Shown here one piece after another: positions 50,081 to 63,237 of a stretch of 64,000 nt of DNA. Below the pieces are notes generated by a model. The model did not search any database, had not been told where the DNA came from, and worked only from the letters and a program-made list of their open reading frames with translations. The position numbers and the translations under genes are program-made. How positions within the stretch are numbered: position 1 is the first letter of the stretch; each line of letters opens with the position of its first letter. This DNA comes from Methylocella tundrae (GTDB lineage: Bacteria; Pseudomonadota; Alphaproteobacteria; Rhizobiales; Beijerinckiaceae): assembly GCF_901905185.1 (NCBI RefSeq), contig NZ_CABFMQ020000079.1, forward strand, positions 16,765-80,764, written 5' to 3'.

Positions 50081-50220
50081 CGCCGCCTCTGGAGCAATCC
50101 AACGTTCGGCGCTCGGCCCCGCCTTGACCGAGGTCATGGCGCCCGCCATCCGCCCATGCTGCATTGCCCGCCAGCGAGACGGCAAGCAGCGCCAGACGCG
50201 GACAACGATTGGAGAAGATT

Positions 50221-51258
50221 ATGAAAGCGCTCGTTTATCAGGGACCCGGCAAGAAAGCCCTGGAAGACCGCCCGAAGCCCGAAATCAAGGCTCCGGGCGA
50301 CGCGATCGTCAAAATCGTCAAAACGACGATCTGCGGCACCGATCTGCACATCCTCAAGGGGGATGTCGCGACCTGCGCTCCCGGCCGCATCCTCGGCCAT
50401 GAAGGGGTTGGCGTCATCGATAGCGTCGGCGCGGGCGTCATCGCCTTCAAGCCGGGCGACCGGGTTCTGATTTCCTGCATATCGGCCTGCGGCAAATGCG
50501 ACTACTGCCGGCGGGGCATGTACTCCCATTGCACGACCGGCGGCTGGATCCTCGGCAATGAAATCGACGGCACGCAAGCCGAATATGTCCGCACGCCGCA
50601 CGCCGATACGAGCCTCTATCCGATCCCCGCCGGCGCCGACGAGGAAGCGCTGGTGATGCTGAGCGACATTCTGCCGACCGGCTTCGAATGCGGCGTCCTC
50701 AATGGCAAGGTCGCGCCGGGATCAAGCGTCGCGATCGTCGGCGCTGGACCGATCGGCCTTGCCGCGCTGCTGACCGCGCAATTCTATTCTCCCGCCGAAA
50801 TCATCATGATCGACCTCGATGATGGCCGCCTAGGGATCGCGCGTCAGTTCGGCGCGACGCAGACGGTCAACAGCACGGACGGCAAGGCGGCCGAAGCAGT
50901 CAAGGCGCTGACCGGAGGCATCGGCGTCGATACGGCGATCGAGGCGGTCGGCATCCCCGCGACTTTCCTGATCTGCGAGGATATCGTCGCGCCGGGCGGG
51001 GTCATCGCCAATATCGGCGTGCATGGCGTCAAGGTCGATCTGCATCTGGAGCGGCTATGGTCGCAAAACATCACCATCACGACGCGCCTCGTCGACACCG
51101 TGACGACGCCCATGCTGCTCAAAACCGTGCAGTCAAAGAAAATTGATCCGACCCGGCTGATCACGCACAGATTCGCGCTCGATCAGATCCTCGACGCCTA
51201 TGACACATTCGCCCGCGCCGCGGATACGAATGCGCTGAAGGTGATCATCTCGGCCTGA
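50221..51258 (+). CDS. Zinc-dependent medium-chain alcohol dehydrogenase
   Basis: 345 residues. Catalytic zinc ligands are in ICGTDLHILKG and GHEGVGVI; the structural zinc is held by four cysteines in CISACGKCDYCRRGMYSHC. The NAD motif VAIVGAGPIGLAALL follows. This subgroup resembles the broad NAD-dependent alcohol/threonine-type dehydrogenases seen in hypoxia-induced clusters of alphaproteobacteria. The substrate is unknown; NADH re-oxidation by alcohol formation or the reverse is plausible. It diverges from fixL across 140 bp, so oxygen control is possible, but no FixK-type site was seen in that spacer. Confidence 0.88.
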   Translation: MKALVYQGPGKKALEDRPKPEIKAPGDAIVKIVKTTICGTDLHILKGDVATCAPGRILGHEGVGVIDSVGAGVIAFKPGDRVLISCISACGKCDYCRRGMYSHCTTGGWILGNEIDGTQAEYVRTPHADTSLYPIPAGADEEALVMLSDILPTGFECGVLNGKVAPGSSVAIVGAGPIGLAALLTAQFYSPAEIIMIDLDDGRLGIARQFGATQTVNSTDGKAAEAVKALTGGIGVDTAIEAVGIPATFLICEDIVAPGGVIANIGVHGVKVDLHLERLWSQNITITTRLVDTVTTPMLLKTVQSKKIDPTRLITHRFALDQILDAYDTFARAADTNALKVIISA

Positions 51259-51429
51259 GTCCCCCTGCGGGGCCGGTCGCTGGGCGACGCCGGCGCGCAT
51301 GATGCGCGGCGCGCGCTGTCCATCGAGGAGGCCAGATGATACAAGCCGTCATGACGTCACGCAGGCGAGCCGCAAGGCTCGGCATTGCGCGCCGCGATTT
51401 TGGAATGCTTGTCGAGACAGGAGCGCCTC

Positions 51430-53037
51430 ATGGGTCCTGACGCCAATCGCCGTCCCGATCGAAGCGACGCCAAGATCTGCCTCATCGGGGGCGGCATCGC
51501 TTCTCTCGCGGCCGCCGCCTTCCTCATCCGCGACGGGCATATCCCCGGCCGCAACATCACGATCCTCGAAGAACTCGACCGGCTCGGCGGCAGCCTCGAT
51601 GGGGCGGGCTCGGCCGAACACGGCTATGTCACGCGCGGCGGGCGCATGCTGGAGAGCAAATACCGATGCACCTATGATCTGTTCTCGTCGATTCCAACCA
51701 TCGACAAGAGCCGGACCGTCACGCAGGAGATTTTTCAATGGAACGAGGTGATCAGGACGGGCTCGAAGTCTCGCCTCGTGCGCGCCGGACGCAAGCTCGA
51801 TTCGCCCGAGTTCGGGCTCAGTGAGAGGCATATACTGACGCTGGAGCGGCTCGCGATCGAACCCGAGGCGCTGTTGGGCCGCAGCAGCATAAAGGATCAG
51901 TTCGACGCCTCCTTCTTCGAGACGAACTTCTGGTTCATGTGGTGCACGACCTTTGCATTCCAGCCCTGGCACAGCGCGGTCGAATTCAAGCGCTATCTTG
52001 TGCGTTTCGCGCACATGATAGATGGATTCAACCAGCTCAAGGGAATCATGCGCACGGTTTATAACCAGTATGATTCGCTTGTGCGCCCGCTGAAGGCGTG
52101 GCTGGACGAGCACGGCGTCTCCTATGTGCTCGGCGCGAAAGTCACAGATCTGCGTTTTATCGAAGACGGCGACGGCAAGGCGGTCGAGCGGGTCGTCTTC
52201 GAGAAGGCGGGCGTGAGCGAGGAGATCGCCATCGGCCCCGGGGACTATGTCATCGTGACGCTCGGCTCGATGACCGAGGCCTCGGATCTTGGCTCCAACA
52301 CGGCGCCGCCGGCTTTGAACGGCAAGCGCGAAGGCGGCGCCTGGACGCTTTGGGAGAAGATCGCCGAGGGCCGCCCGGAGTTCGGAAAGCCATCCGCCTT
52401 CGCCGATCACATCGACGAATCAAAATGGGTTTCATTCACGGCGACGCAGCGCGATCAGGCCTTCTTCACCATCATTCGCGACTTCACCGGCAACACGCCC
52501 GGCGAGGGCGGCCTCATCACCTTCGCGGATTCGAGCTGGCTCATGTCGATCGTGCTGCCGCACCAGCCGCACTTCATCCGCCAGCCGCGCGACGTCAATG
52601 TGTTCTGGGGCTATGGACTTCATGTCGATGCGCCCGGCGATTTCGTCCGTAAACCGATGGGCGCTTGTTCAGGGCGCGAGCTGATGACCGAAATCCTCGG
52701 TCAACTCCGCGTCGAATCGGGAGCCGCCCGCATCCTCGAGACCACCGTTGTCATCCCCTGCATGATGCCCTTCATCACGAGCCAGTTCCTGCGACGGGAA
52801 AAGGGCGACCGGCCGGCGGTCGCGCCCGAAGGCTGGCGCAATCTCGGCTTCGTCGGGCAATTTGTGGAACTGCCTGATGATGTGGTCTTCACCGTCGAAT
52901 ATTCGGTCCGTTCCGCACAGGCGGCGGTCTCGACGCTGCTCGATCTCGATACAAAACCAGCGCCCGTTTATAAAGGACAGTTCGATCCGCGTGTGTTGTT
53001 GAAGGCCTTCGTCACATTGCATGATCTCCACATATGA
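51430..53037 (+). CDS. ohyA: Oleate hydratase (myosin-cross-reactive antigen family)
   Basis: 535 residues. FAD enzyme adding water to the cis-9 bond of oleic acid to give 10-hydroxystearate. FAD loop LIGGGIASLAAAAFLIRDG, EELDRLGGSLDGAG, and YVTRGGRMLESKYRCTYDLFSSIP mark the family. Other typical parts are FETNFWFMWCTTFAFQPWHSAVEFKRYLVRF, VNVFWGYGLHVDAPGDFVRKPM and the C-terminal NLGFVGQFVELPDDVVFTVEYSVRSAQ. The ATG at 51430 has AGGAG upstream. The role may be membrane-lipid modification or detoxification of free unsaturated fatty acids. Confidence 0.92.
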   Translation: MGPDANRRPDRSDAKICLIGGGIASLAAAAFLIRDGHIPGRNITILEELDRLGGSLDGAGSAEHGYVTRGGRMLESKYRCTYDLFSSIPTIDKSRTVTQEIFQWNEVIRTGSKSRLVRAGRKLDSPEFGLSERHILTLERLAIEPEALLGRSSIKDQFDASFFETNFWFMWCTTFAFQPWHSAVEFKRYLVRFAHMIDGFNQLKGIMRTVYNQYDSLVRPLKAWLDEHGVSYVLGAKVTDLRFIEDGDGKAVERVVFEKAGVSEEIAIGPGDYVIVTLGSMTEASDLGSNTAPPALNGKREGGAWTLWEKIAEGRPEFGKPSAFADHIDESKWVSFTATQRDQAFFTIIRDFTGNTPGEGGLITFADSSWLMSIVLPHQPHFIRQPRDVNVFWGYGLHVDAPGDFVRKPMGACSGRELMTEILGQLRVESGAARILETTVVIPCMMPFITSQFLRREKGDRPAVAPEGWRNLGFVGQFVELPDDVVFTVEYSVRSAQAAVSTLLDLDTKPAPVYKGQFDPRVLLKAFVTLHDLHI

Positions 53038-53072
53038 CACGTTTGCGGCTCAGATCGGCGCGGCGGCGCGGC

Positions 53073-53086
53073 TTGATTGGAATCAA
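53073..53086 (+). promoter_or_regulatory. FNR/FixK-type palindrome upstream of the N-ATPase operon
   Basis: TTGAT-TGGA-ATCAA, a perfect match to the FNR/FixK consensus, centred 78 bp before the atpD start. If it acts at about -41.5 as in class II activation, transcription would start near 53121, and a TAGATG at 53109-53114 could be the -10 element. A FixK-type regulator is encoded 6.6 kb away in the same window. Confidence 0.8.
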
Positions 53087-53115
53087 TGTCCGCGGCAAAT
53101 CGGCAGAGTAGATGA

Positions 53116-55003
<1,888 letters not shown>

Positions 55004-55004
<1 letters not shown>

Positions 55005-55297
55005 TGAGCGCGCGCGACCCTGAGCCCGGCGAAGAGGACCCGCTGGTCAAAGGCGTCCGGCTGCGCGGCGAGCGGCATCGGCGCTGGCTGCGCGAGGGCG
55101 ATCCCTCCGTGGCGCGCCGCCTCGCCCAGATCGGCGTGCTCGGCTGGATCATCGTCACGCCGATGCTGATCGGCATTTTCGCGGGCCGCTGGCTGGACCA
55201 GAAATTCAACTCAGGCCTATTCTGGACCGCGCCGCTGCTGATGCTTGGATTGGGTCTTGGATGCTGGTCCGCGTGGAAATGGATCAAGGACGCATGA
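55004..55297 (+). CDS. atpI: N-ATPase AtpI/AtpQ-like membrane protein
   Basis: 97 residues. A charged N-terminal part is followed by two membrane helices (IGVLGWIIVTPMLIGIFAGRWL and LFWTAPLLMLGLGLGCWSAW), the pattern of the AtpI/AtpZ-like proteins found in ATP synthase operons and called AtpQ in N-ATPases. It may help assemble the c ring or handle Mg2+; this is from family knowledge. The ATG overlaps the atpC stop by one base (TGATG). Confidence 0.85.
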
Positions 55298-55599
55298 ACT
55301 TCTGGCCGTTCGACACCCTTCCCGCCGCCGGGACCGTCATCAGCCTCGTGGCGTATTTCGCAGGCGGCGTCGCGCTTGGCGTCGCCTATTTCGCGGCGCT
55401 CTGGCAAAGCGCCCGCCTGTTCGCTTCGGGCGGCCATACGGCGGTCGCCGTCGCGCTGACGATCGGCCGCTTCATCCTTCTCGGCGGCGCGCTGGCGCTG
55501 GCGAGCTTGCACGGCGCCCCGCCGCTGCTCGCCATGGCGCTCGGCGTGCTCATCGGCCGCGCCCTCGTCATGCGCAGGCTCAAAGAGGCGGCTGCATGA
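55294..55599 (+). CDS. atpR: N-ATPase AtpR membrane protein
   Basis: 101 residues with three hydrophobic helices. AtpR is found only in N-ATPase operons, directly after atpQ and before atpB, which is exactly its place here. A role with the c ring or with AtpQ has been suggested; nothing is proven. Arg residues (Arg at the start of the second and third helices) are conserved features of the family. Overlaps both neighbours by ATGA. Confidence 0.85.
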   Translation: MNFWPFDTLPAAGTVISLVAYFAGGVALGVAYFAALWQSARLFASGGHTAVAVALTIGRFILLGGALALASLHGAPPLLAMALGVLIGRALVMRRLKEAAA

Positions 55600-56294
55600 C
55601 TTCGCCGCTCGCCAGCGTCGCGCTCTTTCATCTCGGCCCCGCCGCGATCACGGCCAGCGTCGTCGTGACATGGGCGATCATCATCCTGCTCGCCGGCGGC
55701 GCCTTTCTCCTCACGCGCCGGCTGTCGCTTGCTCCTTCGGCAAGGCAGGCGGCGATGGAGCTCGTCGTCGAGACTTTGGACAGTCAGATCCGCGACACGA
55801 TGAATGTCGAGCCGGCGCCTTATCGCGCCTTCATCGGCACTTTGTTCGTCTTTATCTTCGTGGCCAATTGGTCGTCGCTCGCGCCCGGCGTCGAGCCGCC
55901 GACGGCCCATATAGAGACCGACGCCGCGCTCGCGCTCCTCGTCTTCGTCGCTGTGATCTGGTTTGGCGTGCGCGCCGGCGGCCTGCGCGGCTATCTTGCC
56001 ACTTTCGCCGCGCCGAACCCGATCATGATCCCGCTCAATTTCGTCGAGAGCCTCACGCGCACATTCTCCCTGCTCGTGCGCCTGTTCGGCAATGTGATGA
56101 GCGGCGTCTTCGTCATCGGCATCGTCCTGTCCCTCGCCGGCCTCCTCGTGCCGATCCCCCTGATGGCGCTCGATCTCCTCACCGGAGCGGTGCAGGCCTA
56201 TATCTTCGCGGTGCTCGCGATGGTCTTCATCGCCGGCGCGGTCAGCGAGGGGAAGCCCGCTAACGATTCCTCAAATCAAAGGACCTCCGCATGA
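55596..56294 (+). CDS. atpB: N-ATPase Fo subunit a
   Basis: 232 residues with five to six membrane helices. The essential Arg of the ion path lies in SLTRTFSLLVRLFGNVMSG, the a-subunit signature; the other conserved segment is the last helix GAVQAYIFAVLAMVFIAGAVSEG. It forms the half-channels next to the c ring. Starts with ATGA overlap with atpR. Shorter than the H+-type a subunit of most proteobacteria, as usual in N-ATPases. Confidence 0.94.
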   Translation: MTSPLASVALFHLGPAAITASVVVTWAIIILLAGGAFLLTRRLSLAPSARQAAMELVVETLDSQIRDTMNVEPAPYRAFIGTLFVFIFVANWSSLAPGVEPPTAHIETDAALALLVFVAVIWFGVRAGGLRGYLATFAAPNPIMIPLNFVESLTRTFSLLVRLFGNVMSGVFVIGIVLSLAGLLVPIPLMALDLLTGAVQAYIFAVLAMVFIAGAVSEGKPANDSSNQRTSA

Positions 56295-56536
56295 ATTGGT
56301 TAGCCCTTGCCAGCATTGTTTCGGCGGCTGTCGCGGTCTCTTTCGGCGCCATCGGCCCGGCGCTTGCCGAGGGGCGCGCGGTAGCCGCCGCGATGGATGC
56401 GATCGCCCGCCAGCCGGAGGCCTCGAACACCATTTCCCGCACGCTCTTTGTCGGCCTTGCGATGATCGAGACGATGGCGATCTACTGCCTCGTCATCGCG
56501 CTGCTGCTTTTGTTCGCCAACCCGCTGCTGAAATGA
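56291..56536 (+). CDS. atpE: N-ATPase Fo subunit c
   Basis: 81 residues, two membrane helices joined by the loop ARQPEA. The carboxylate of helix 2 is Glu60, followed by Thr61 and Tyr65 (E-T-x-x-x-Y, the pattern of Na+-binding c subunits). Helix 1 has Glu27 in GPALAEGRA, where Na+-type rings usually have Gln. Two facing Glu residues in one site are reported for N-type rings that bind H+, so the coupling ion should not be assumed to be Na+. Overlaps atpB by ATGA. Confidence 0.95.
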   Translation: MNWLALASIVSAAVAVSFGAIGPALAEGRAVAAAMDAIARQPEASNTISRTLFVGLAMIETMAIYCLVIALLLLFANPLLK

Positions 56537-56540
56537 CGTC

Positions 56541-57284
56541 ATGACCATCGATTGGTGGACGCTTGGCCTCCAGACCATCAACGTTCTTATCCTGGTCTGG
56601 CTGCTTGGGCGTTTCTTCTGGCGTCCGGTCGCGGCGATCATCGAGCAGCGCCGCGCCGCCGCACAGCAAATTCTCGCGGAAGCCGAGGCAAAGTGCAATG
56701 AGGCGAGCGCGGCGCTCGCGGACATCGAAAAAACGCGCGCCGGCTTCGCGCAAGAACGCGAGACGGTCCTTGCCGCCGCGCACGAAGAGGGCGAGCGCGA
56801 GCGGGGGGCGCGCCTGCAGGCGGCAGCGACGGAGGCCGAATCCCAGCAGGCGGCGGCGCGCGCCGCGATGCAAAAAGAGCAGGCCCTGGCGGAGAAAGCC
56901 TTCGCCGATCGAGCGAGCCGTCTAGCCGTCGAAATCGCCGGACGCCTTGTCGCGCGGCTCGATGGAGCGGCGCCGCGCGCCGCCTTTCTGGACTGGCTGC
57001 TGAAAGAGATTCGCGACCTGCCCGATGCAACTCGGCAGGCGGTCGCCGCCGATGGCGTGACGCTCGAGGCGATCAGCGCGGCGCCGCTCGACCCCACAGA
57101 CGAGGAGCGCTACCGCAAGCTGATCGCGGAGGCGCTCGGCGCGCAGCCCCGGATCGTCTTCAAGGCGGACCCCGGTTTGATCGCAGGACTCGAACTGCGC
57201 GGCCCTCAACTCGTCGTCAACAATAGCTGGCGCTCCGACCTTGATCGCATTCTCGCGGATTTGACGCATGACAACAGAATCTGA
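56541..57284 (+). CDS. atpF: N-ATPase Fo subunit b with delta-like C-terminus
   Basis: 247 residues, about 90 longer than a normal b. N-terminal membrane helix ([26 protein letters not shown]), a long coiled coil to about residue 160, then a globular tail whose end ([32 protein letters not shown]) resembles the C-terminus of the delta/OSCP subunit. No atpH (delta) gene is in the operon, so this tail may take the place of delta at the top of F1. It starts four bases after atpE and overlaps atpA by 17 bp. Confidence 0.92.
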   Translation: MTIDWWTLGLQTINVLILVWLLGRFFWRPVAAIIEQRRAAAQQILAEAEAKCNEASAALADIEKTRAGFAQERETVLAAAHEEGERERGARLQAAATEAESQQAAARAAMQKEQALAEKAFADRASRLAVEIAGRLVARLDGAAPRAAFLDWLLKEIRDLPDATRQAVAADGVTLEAISAAPLDPTDEERYRKLIAEALGAQPRIVFKADPGLIAGLELRGPQLVVNNSWRSDLDRILADLTHDNRI

Positions 57285-58818
57285 CGCCGATGCGCAGGCC
57301 GACCGCTGGCTCGAGGGCGCGAGCGAAAAACTCGGCGCCGCGAAGCTTGGGGCCCAGGCCGACGCGATCGGCCGCGTCGAGGAAGTCGGCGACGGCATCG
57401 CCCTCATCTCCGGCCTGCCCAATGTCGGCCTCGATGAGCTTTTGCGCTTCGACAAGGGGCAATATGGTTTCGCGCAGGTGCTCGAGCGCGATCGCGTCGG
57501 CTGCGTGCTGCTCGACGAAGCGGACGCCATCGAGGCGGGCGACGCCGTGCGCGCCGGCGGCGATGTGGTGCGCGTGCCGGTCGGGCCGGCGCTGCTTGGC
57601 CGCATCATTGATCCGCTCGGCCGGCCGCTCGACGGCAAGGGGCCGATCGCGGCCGAGAGGCTGGAGCCGATCGAGCGTCCCGCCCCCGCAATCATCGACC
57701 GCGATCTCGTGACCGAGCCGGTCCAGACCGGCCTCGTTGTCGTCGACGCGCTGTTCGCGCTCGGACGCGGGCAGCGCGAGCTCATCATCGGCGACCGCGC
57801 CATCGGCAAAACCACAGTCGCGGTCGACGCGATCATCAATCAAAGGACGAGCGACATATTCTGCGTCTATGTTGCGGTCGGCCAGAAAAGTTCGAGCGTG
57901 CGCCGCGCCATTGACGCAATCACGGCGAGCGGAGCGCCGGAACGCTGCATCATCGTCGTCGCGCCGCCGGCAAGCTCGCCGGGACTGCAATGGGTCGCGC
58001 CTTTCGCCGGCTTCACAATGGCTGAATATTTCCGCGACCGCGGTCAGCATGCCCTGATCGTCATCGACGATCTGTCGAAACATGCGGCGACCCACCGCGA
58101 GATTGCGTTGCTGACGCGTCAGTCGCCGGGCCGCGAGGCCTATCCCGGCGACGTGTTCTATGTTCATGCGCGGCTGCTGGAGCGCGCGGCCAAGCTCTCC
58201 AAGGAAAAGGGCGGCGGCTCGCTGACGGCGCTGCCGATCGCGGAGACAGACGCGGGCAATCTCAGCGCCTATATCCCGACCAATCTCATCTCGATCACGG
58301 ATGGTCAGATCGTGCTCGACGCGAAGCTCTTTCATGAAGGGCAGAAGCCGGCCGTCGACGTCGGCGTCAGCGTCAGCCGCGTCGGCGGCAAGACGCAGGC
58401 GCGCGCGCTGCGCGAAGCCGCCGAGATGCTGCGCCTCGACTACGCCCAGTTTCTCGAACTCGAGATGTTCACCCGCTTCGGCGGCATGCCCGACACGCGG
58501 GTGCGCGCCCAGCTGACGCGCGGCGCGCGCATCCGCGCCATTCTCGCACAGCCCCAGCACGCGCCGCTGCGGCTGGCAGACGAAGTCGCGCTGATCCTCT
58601 CCATTCAATCCGGCCTGCTGGACAAGCTTCCCGTAGCAATCGTCCCAGCGTTCCGGCAAGGCCTCGCCGATGCGCTCGGCCGCGGCGCGCCGGACGCCGT
58701 GCGGCTCATCGAGGAGACCGGGACGCTCGATGAGGCGCACAAGCAGGCGCTGCTGCAGACGCTGCAACATTATGTTCAGTCAATCACGCCCCCAGTGAAA
58801 GCGGTGGGCGCCCCATGA
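57268..58818 (+). CDS. atpA: N-ATPase F1 alpha subunit
   Basis: 516 residues. Non-catalytic nucleotide-binding subunit. Walker [18 protein letters not shown], the segment [16 protein letters not shown], and the Arg-finger region [18 protein letters not shown] (here AYIPTNLIS). The N-terminal helix that normally contacts delta is present ([18 protein letters not shown]). It overlaps atpF by 17 bp and atpG by ATGA. Confidence 0.95.
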   Translation: MTTESDADAQADRWLEGASEKLGAAKLGAQADAIGRVEEVGDGIALISGLPNVGLDELLRFDKGQYGFAQVLERDRVGCVLLDEADAIEAGDAVRAGGDVVRVPVGPALLGRIIDPLGRPLDGKGPIAAERLEPIERPAPAIIDRDLVTEPVQTGLVVVDALFALGRGQRELIIGDRAIGKTTVAVDAIINQRTSDIFCVYVAVGQKSSSVRRAIDAITASGAPERCIIVVAPPASSPGLQWVAPFAGFTMAEYFRDRGQHALIVIDDLSKHAATHREIALLTRQSPGREAYPGDVFYVHARLLERAAKLSKEKGGGSLTALPIAETDAGNLSAYIPTNLISITDGQIVLDAKLFHEGQKPAVDVGVSVSRVGGKTQARALREAAEMLRLDYAQFLELEMFTRFGGMPDTRVRAQLTRGARIRAILAQPQHAPLRLADEVALILSIQSGLLDKLPVAIVPAFRQGLADALGRGAPDAVRLIEETGTLDEAHKQALLQTLQHYVQSITPPVKAVGAP

Positions 58819-59723
58819 CCGAACGGCTCGCCGAAATCAGCGCCCGCATCGAGGGCGTGCGCCAGCTCGGCGCCGTGGTCAATGCGATGCGCGGCATCGC
58901 CGCGGCGCGCGCGCAGCAGGCCCGCCGCCAATTGCTTGCCGTCGACAGCTATGCGGCGACCATCGCCGCCGCGATCGGGCGCGTCGTCGCACTGGCGCCG
59001 CCGCCGGCGTCAATCGCGCGCGCATCGGGCCGGCCGGCGCTCGTGCTGTTTTGCGCGGAACAGGGATTCGCCGGCGCCTTTAGCGAGCGCGTATTCGACG
59101 CCGCGGGCGCTGATCTTTCGGCCTCCGACCTTTTTCTGATTGGCTCGCGCGGCGCGACCCTCGGCGCTGAAAGAGGCGTCAACGCCGGCTGGAAAAGCGC
59201 CATGCCCGCGCATACCGACGGCATCCCGAAACTTGCGGACTGCATCACCGAGGCGCTCTACGGAAAGATCGCGACGGCCGAGATCGACCGGCTCGACGCC
59301 GTCTTCAGCCAATGGCGGCCGGGCGGCGGCGTGCATGTTGAACGCCGCCGCCTCTTTCCCATGGATTTGTCCGTATTTCCGCCACCCCGCGACAGGAACT
59401 GCCCCCTCCTGAACCTCCCCGCGACGACGCTTCTTTCCGGACTGACCGCGGATTACATGCATGCGCAGCTTTGCAACGCCGCGCTGCACGCCTTCGCGGC
59501 GGAGAATGAGGCGCGAATGGAGGCGATGGCTTCGGCGCGACGGCAGATCGAGCGCCAGCTTGCCGCATTGCAGGCGAGACAGCGCCTTGTACGTCAGGAT
59601 GAGATCACAGCCGAGATCATCGAGCTCGCCGCCGGCGAAACAGCAATGTCCGACGTCTTCGCCGCGCCTCGCGCCGCAGCGCGCAAAGCCAAGCGTGAAG
59701 GCGGTGAAGCGGATCGAGGCTGA
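58815..59723 (+). CDS. atpG: N-ATPase F1 gamma subunit (divergent)
   Basis: 302 residues. The N-terminal helix ([36 protein letters not shown]) and the C-terminal helix ([56 protein letters not shown]) form the central rotor shaft. The middle Rossmann-like domain is poorly conserved and the protein differs clearly from H+-type gamma, as in other N-ATPases. Last gene of the operon. Confidence 0.92.
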   Translation: MTERLAEISARIEGVRQLGAVVNAMRGIAAARAQQARRQLLAVDSYAATIAAAIGRVVALAPPPASIARASGRPALVLFCAEQGFAGAFSERVFDAAGADLSASDLFLIGSRGATLGAERGVNAGWKSAMPAHTDGIPKLADCITEALYGKIATAEIDRLDAVFSQWRPGGGVHVERRRLFPMDLSVFPPPRDRNCPLLNLPATTLLSGLTADYMHAQLCNAALHAFAAENEARMEAMASARRQIERQLAALQARQRLVRQDEITAEIIELAAGETAMSDVFAAPRAAARKAKREGGEADRG

Positions 59724-59941
59724 TCTCCAACCCGCAGCCTGATCCCGCAGATCTCGAAGTGTTCGGCGAACGATCCTGCCATTGTCGAGATGGCCTGATA
59801 CGAATTCAGATCGTCATCACTCTGACGATTATTGTCCGCGTCGAGAGACTCAATTTCGATTACAGCATGATTACAAGGCGCAATTTGCATATCCAATGTT
59901 TGCAATGACGTTCATTTCACTTTATTGAACGCGCTTTCTGA

Positions 59942-61522
<1,581 letters not shown>

Positions 61523-61530
61523 CCGGGCGC

Positions 61531-63237
61531 TCAGGCGGCCGACGCCTCCATCATGTCCATGCCGCGAAAGATGGAGCAGCGCCGGAAGGCTTCGAGCGAC
61601 GGCTTTTCCCTCTTTTGATGACAGAATTTTCCGACCAGCTTGGCGAGGCCCTTGATGTCACGCCCCGTCGCCGCCGGAAAAAGATCAACCAGCCGCGCGA
61701 TCAGATCATCGTCGACGTCGAGTGCGAACTGGTCGACCATCACGCGCCAGATCTTGCGCCGCGCATCCGGGTCCGGCGGATAATATTTGATGAGGGCGAT
61801 GCAACGGGAAACAATCGCCTCGTCGATGTCGTCGATGCGGTTGGTGGTCAGAAACAACAGCCCGTTGAAATATTCCAGCACTCTCAGAAAGACGCCGACC
61901 ACCGCGTTCATGGTCATGTCGTTGTCGCGTTTCTTGATGTAGACGTCGGCCTCGTCGATCAGCATCACGGCGCCCCAGCGCTGCGCGCGCGTCAACACCT
62001 CCTTGAGGGCGCTTTCCATGGCCGCCACATTGAGGCCGAGCTGGCCTGAGTGGACGCGGTAGAGCGGACGCCTGATGATCTCCGAATAGACCTCCGCCGT
62101 CAGCGTCTTTCCGACCCCGGGCGGCCCGGCGCACAACACCGTGGTGCCGCCTGATTTTCCCGCCACGATATCGTCCATCAGCACATCCATTTCGGCGGTC
62201 AGTATGTCGATGAGATCGGTTTGTTCGGGCGGCAGAACGAGCTTCTGCTTCAGGGCGGGCTTGTATTCATAGGGCTCCATGTCGTCCACATGGACCCAGA
62301 TGTAATGATGCAGTTCGAGATGAAACATCAGCACAAAGCCATGCACCGGGATCTTGGTGAACAGCCCCGCCGGCAATGCGTCCTGCAGCTCCTTGACCTC
62401 GTCCTCGGCGTCGAACTTGCTGCTCTTTGAGGCCTTGCGCAGATAGGGCGTCAGGATTTCGCCCGGAACGTCAAGAGTGAGGGCGCGATTGGTCAAAATG
62501 CTTTCGTCATTGACCAATCGGGCCGGCGACCCGGTGGTTGACAACACCACAATGTCCTTGCGCGACCAATCCATCTCGCGATGCGAGGAATTCGGATCCT
62601 CCGCATAAAACCCCGTGCCGCGCGCCGAAAATTGTCCGCCGTACCGGGCGCGCCAGTCGAAATAGCGGTCAATCGTCTCGTCGTAAGCGGCGATCAGTTC
62701 CGGCGTTTCCTTCAGAAAGCCCTTAGCCGCGAAAATTTCCCCAATGGTCTTGCCGTCGATGTCATTGCTGCTCACGCGCACGGTATTGACCGCCACCGCG
62801 CCTTTGGCGTTGGCCTTCAGTTCGATAAAGAGCCTGCCGGCTTCCTCATTCGAAGCCGGCGTATAGTCAAGCCGCGTTATCACGTAAGGCAAGGGCTTGG
62901 TCGCTACATTCGCCGTGAACACCCATCCGCGAATAGCGTCGGCGAGCAGATAGCGGACGATGGCGGGGAGCACCATTTCGAGATCGTTCGGACCGAAGCG
63001 CACGCCCTTGTCATTGAGGGTCTGGCGCGACGTCGACAATTGCGCCGCGCGGATCTGCATGTCCGGGCCCGCCTTCCGGTAAAGCTCTCCAAGGAGGCCA
63101 ATCTGGGCGTCGGACAATTGGCTGAACGCCACTTCGACCCTGTCGCCGAAGCGCAACTGCTCCTTGAGGGCGACGAGGTCGGGAAATTCGCCGATCATCG
63201 CTTCGATATAAGGCCGCTCAATCTGGACTTTCATCAT
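61531..63237 (-). CDS. AAA family ATPase, uncharacterised
   Basis: 568 residues. The C-terminal half is a complete AAA module: Walker A GPPGVGKT (371-378), Walker B VMLIDEAD, sensor-1 LFLTTNRIDDIDEAIVSRCIALIKY with the Arg finger, and a short lid domain. The N-terminal 340 residues match no domain I recognise (FDAEDEVKELQDALPAGLF; GVRFGPNDLEMVLPAIVRYLL). Proteins with this layout occur as single genes in alphaproteobacteria; remodelling of an unknown target is likely. It has no client or partner gene beside it. Confidence 0.75.
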   Translation of the reverse strand: MMKVQIERPYIEAMIGEFPDLVALKEQLRFGDRVEVAFSQLSDAQIGLLGELYRKAGPDMQIRAAQLSTSRQTLNDKGVRFGPNDLEMVLPAIVRYLLADAIRGWVFTANVATKPLPYVITRLDYTPASNEEAGRLFIELKANAKGAVAVNTVRVSSNDIDGKTIGEIFAAKGFLKETPELIAAYDETIDRYFDWRARYGGQFSARGTGFYAEDPNSSHREMDWSRKDIVVLSTTGSPARLVNDESILTNRALTLDVPGEILTPYLRKASKSSKFDAEDEVKELQDALPAGLFTKIPVHGFVLMFHLELHHYIWVHVDDMEPYEYKPALKQKLVLPPEQTDLIDILTAEMDVLMDDIVAGKSGGTTVLCAGPPGVGKTLTAEVYSEIIRRPLYRVHSGQLGLNVAAMESALKEVLTRAQRWGAVMLIDEADVYIKKRDNDMTMNAVVGVFLRVLEYFNGLLFLTTNRIDDIDEAIVSRCIALIKYYPPDPDARRKIWRVMVDQFALDVDDDLIARLVDLFPAATGRDIKGLAKLVGKFCHQKREKPSLEAFRRCSIFRGMDMMEASAA

